Assembly (NCBI GenBank): GCA_025922795.1
Contig: JAICHC010000088.1
Coordinates: forward strand, 1 to 8,346
DNA from: Candidatus Binatia bacterium
GTDB taxonomy: Bacteria; Desulfobacterota_B; Binatia; UBA9968
DNA: 8,346 nucleotides
Reading direction: 5' to 3'
Both the position numbers and the translations under genes were made by a program. Below, piece after piece: positions 7,260-8,346 of the stretch. The notes under the pieces were generated by a model. The model had not been told where the DNA came from and searched no databases. It worked only from the letters and a program-made list of their open reading frames with translations. How positions within the stretch are numbered: position 1 is the first letter of the stretch; each line of letters opens with the position of its first letter.

Positions 7260-7290
7260 CTGCATCCGGTACCGGCAGGACCGCTATTTT
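7260..7290 (+). terminator. Weak candidate terminator in the convergent gap
   Basis: The 10-base palindrome CCGGTACCGG (7266-7275) is flanked by CTG (7260-7262) and CAG (7276-7278), giving an imperfect hairpin with a three-base bulge, and TATTTT (7285-7290) follows a few bases later. It sits where the plus-strand transcript should end, in the gap with the convergent receptor gene, and its T-tract runs into that gene's stop codon. The stem is short and the T-tract is displaced, so support is low. Confidence 0.22.
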
Positions 7291-8312
7291 AAAATCTCCT
7301 TCATCTTGGCGACCAGCGCGGGCTCGAGCTTGAACAGCTCCCTCACCTGTTTTTCGATCTCCGCACCGTCGATTGGGTCCAGATCGAGCCTCGCCTTTTT
7401 CGTCTCGGCAAGAAATTCCGGATCTTTCATCGTCTCCATGAAGGCTTTCCGGAGGAGATTGACCCGGCTTTTCGGCGTCCCGGGAGGCAATGCGTAGAAG
7501 CGATTGAGGACACCGCTGACGCGCGCCGACGTAAGTATCATTTTTTTGGCATCTTCGCTCTTTGCGAGGTCCACCGCCCAGGGAACGTTGGGAACTTCCG
7601 GATGCGGTTTGAGATTTCCCTGAACCAAAAGCACGACATCGCCCCTTTCCATTTCGGCGCGCCAAGTCGACTTGAACGATTCCCAGGAATTGCACGCGCC
7701 TTGAACTTCGCCGGCGTTGAACGCCAGTCGCACCGGACCCGTGCCCTTGTATCCGGAGACCAGCTGAAGCGGCAGATCCAAGGTGGCTTTCAAAACCTTG
7801 GGAATATCGTCGGTGCCGCCACCGGGCGCGACGCCGCCGATCTTGATCACCTTACCCGAAGCCTTCCATTGCTCGACGCTCGTGATACCGGTGGATTTCG
7901 CCACGCCGATCATAAAGTTGTCCTGCGCCGGAACGCCGAGAAACTCGAACTTCGGCGCGTCGAATTCAACTCCGGGAAGCCCGAGCAGCTGCTGGAACGA
8001 GAGGCCGCCGATAAAATTCCCGATGGTGAGGCCGTCCGGTTTGGCAACTCTGTAGATATAATTGGCCGACAGCAAGCTCGCGGCCCCCGGCATGTTCTCG
8101 ACGACGATCGTCGGGTTGCCCGGGATATGTTTGCCCATATGGCGCGCAATCACCCGCGAGTAGGTATCGAAACCGCCTCCCGGGGCGAGGCCGACGATCA
8201 CACGGATCGCCTTCCCTTTATAAAATGAATCTTGCGCGAAGATCGGCTTGGCCGGGATGCCAAGAAGTAACATAACACCGAATGCCAGAAACCGAATGGC
8301 TTGACGTTCCAT
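7284..8312 (-). CDS. Bug/TctC-family periplasmic solute-binding receptor (tripartite tricarboxylate transporter type)
   Basis: A 342-residue secreted receptor on the minus strand. The start ATG (8310-8312) has GGAGGT 4 bases upstream. The signal peptide is MERQAIR plus a hydrophobic core at about 8-19, with a probable cut after A26 (IFA|QDSF). The mature protein begins with the Bug hallmark FYKGKAIRVIVGLAPGGGFD (30-49), where the PGGGFD loop helps bind carboxylate ligands, followed by YSRVIARHM and a conserved region with NMPGAASLLSANY (73-85). A second Gly-rich loop is at VAPGGGTDD (161-169), and GEVQG (201-205) is also family-like. Bug proteins bind dicarboxylates, tricarboxylates, aromatic acids, amino acids or amides and feed TctAB-type permeases or sensor kinases; no TctA or TctB is within the window. 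It is convergent with the LLM gene, so any promoter lies beyond the right edge. The ligand is unknown. Confidence 0.92.
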   Translation of the reverse strand: MERQAIRFLAFGVMLLLGIPAKPIFAQDSFYKGKAIRVIVGLAPGGGFDTYSRVIARHMGKHIPGNPTIVVENMPGAASLLSANYIYRVAKPDGLTIGNFIGGLSFQQLLGLPGVEFDAPKFEFLGVPAQDNFMIGVAKSTGITSVEQWKASGKVIKIGGVAPGGGTDDIPKVLKATLDLPLQLVSGYKGTGPVRLAFNAGEVQGACNSWESFKSTWRAEMERGDVVLLVQGNLKPHPEVPNVPWAVDLAKSEDAKKMILTSARVSGVLNRFYALPPGTPKSRVNLLRKAFMETMKDPEFLAETKKARLDLDPIDGAEIEKQVRELFKLEPALVAKMKEILK

Positions 8313-8316
8313 GATT

Positions 8317-8322
8317 ACCTCC
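8317..8322 (-). promoter_or_regulatory. Strong Shine-Dalgarno (GGAGGT) of the Bug receptor gene
   Basis: On the minus strand GGAGGT is followed by AATC and then the ATG at 8312. It confirms the chosen start and suggests efficient translation, as expected for a periplasmic receptor. Only 24 bases remain to the window edge, too few to look for a promoter. Confidence 0.8.
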
Positions 8323-8346
8323 GCGAAAGATGGGCGTATCTCCGAA

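Noticed and set aside
7602..8228. 208-residue open frame on the plus strand opposite the Bug receptor
   Set aside because: It is the antisense shadow of a clear family gene in GC-rich DNA, with a charged, low-hydrophobicity composition and no recognisable motif.
1..8346. CRISPR arrays, tRNAs, insertion-sequence ends, tandem repeats
   Set aside because: I looked by eye for regularly spaced repeats, terminal inverted repeats with transposase frames and tRNA-like cloverleaf segments and saw none; no computed search was run.

Overview
The window carries seven protein genes typical of an uncultured, moderately GC-rich (high fifties percent by eye) Gram-negative environmental bacterium. Export signals (a lipobox and two Sec-type signal peptides) point to a periplasm. 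The mix of NitT/TauT-type ABC importers, Bug-type receptors, Amidohydro_2 enzymes and luciferase-like oxidoreductases resembles soil or sediment lineages such as Binatia/Deltaproteobacteria-like, Tectomicrobia or Rokubacteria-type genomes. That placement is an impression from gene content and protein style; there is no rRNA or marker gene here to confirm it.

Layout: (1) 128-1381 (+) is a lipoprotein-type amidohydrolase, predicted to sit outside the cytoplasm. (2) 1451-4942 (+) is a complete NitT/TauT-family ABC importer in the order ATPase, periplasmic binding protein, permease, permease. (3) 5036-6136 (+) is a cytoplasmic Amidohydro_2 metalloenzyme behind its own candidate sigma-70 promoter. 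(4) 6172-7185 (+) is a luciferase-like (LLM) flavin or F420 oxidoreductase starting at GTG. (5) 7284-8312 (-) is a convergent Bug/TctC-type solute receptor without membrane partners in the window. There are no RNA genes, insertion sequences, CRISPR arrays or regulator genes. No gap between genes exceeds about 130 bases.

Working model (inference): the plus-strand genes form an acquire-and-degrade module for a small organic molecule. A lipid-anchored hydrolase may trim the compound outside the membrane, the ABC importer brings it in, and the DxH amidohydrolase (hydrolase or decarboxylase) and the LLM oxidoreductase process it. The pairing of an SsuABC/TauABC-like importer with an LLM enzyme recalls sulfonate use (SsuEADCB), but nothing in the sequence fixes the substrate. 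The convergent Bug receptor suggests a second, probably carboxylate, uptake or sensing function next door.

Nothing in the window is clearly a wholly new system. The points most worth a second look are the lipoprotein amidohydrolase beside an importer, the altered metal-site His in the second amidohydrolase, the structured gap inside the ABC operon and the orphan Bug receptor.
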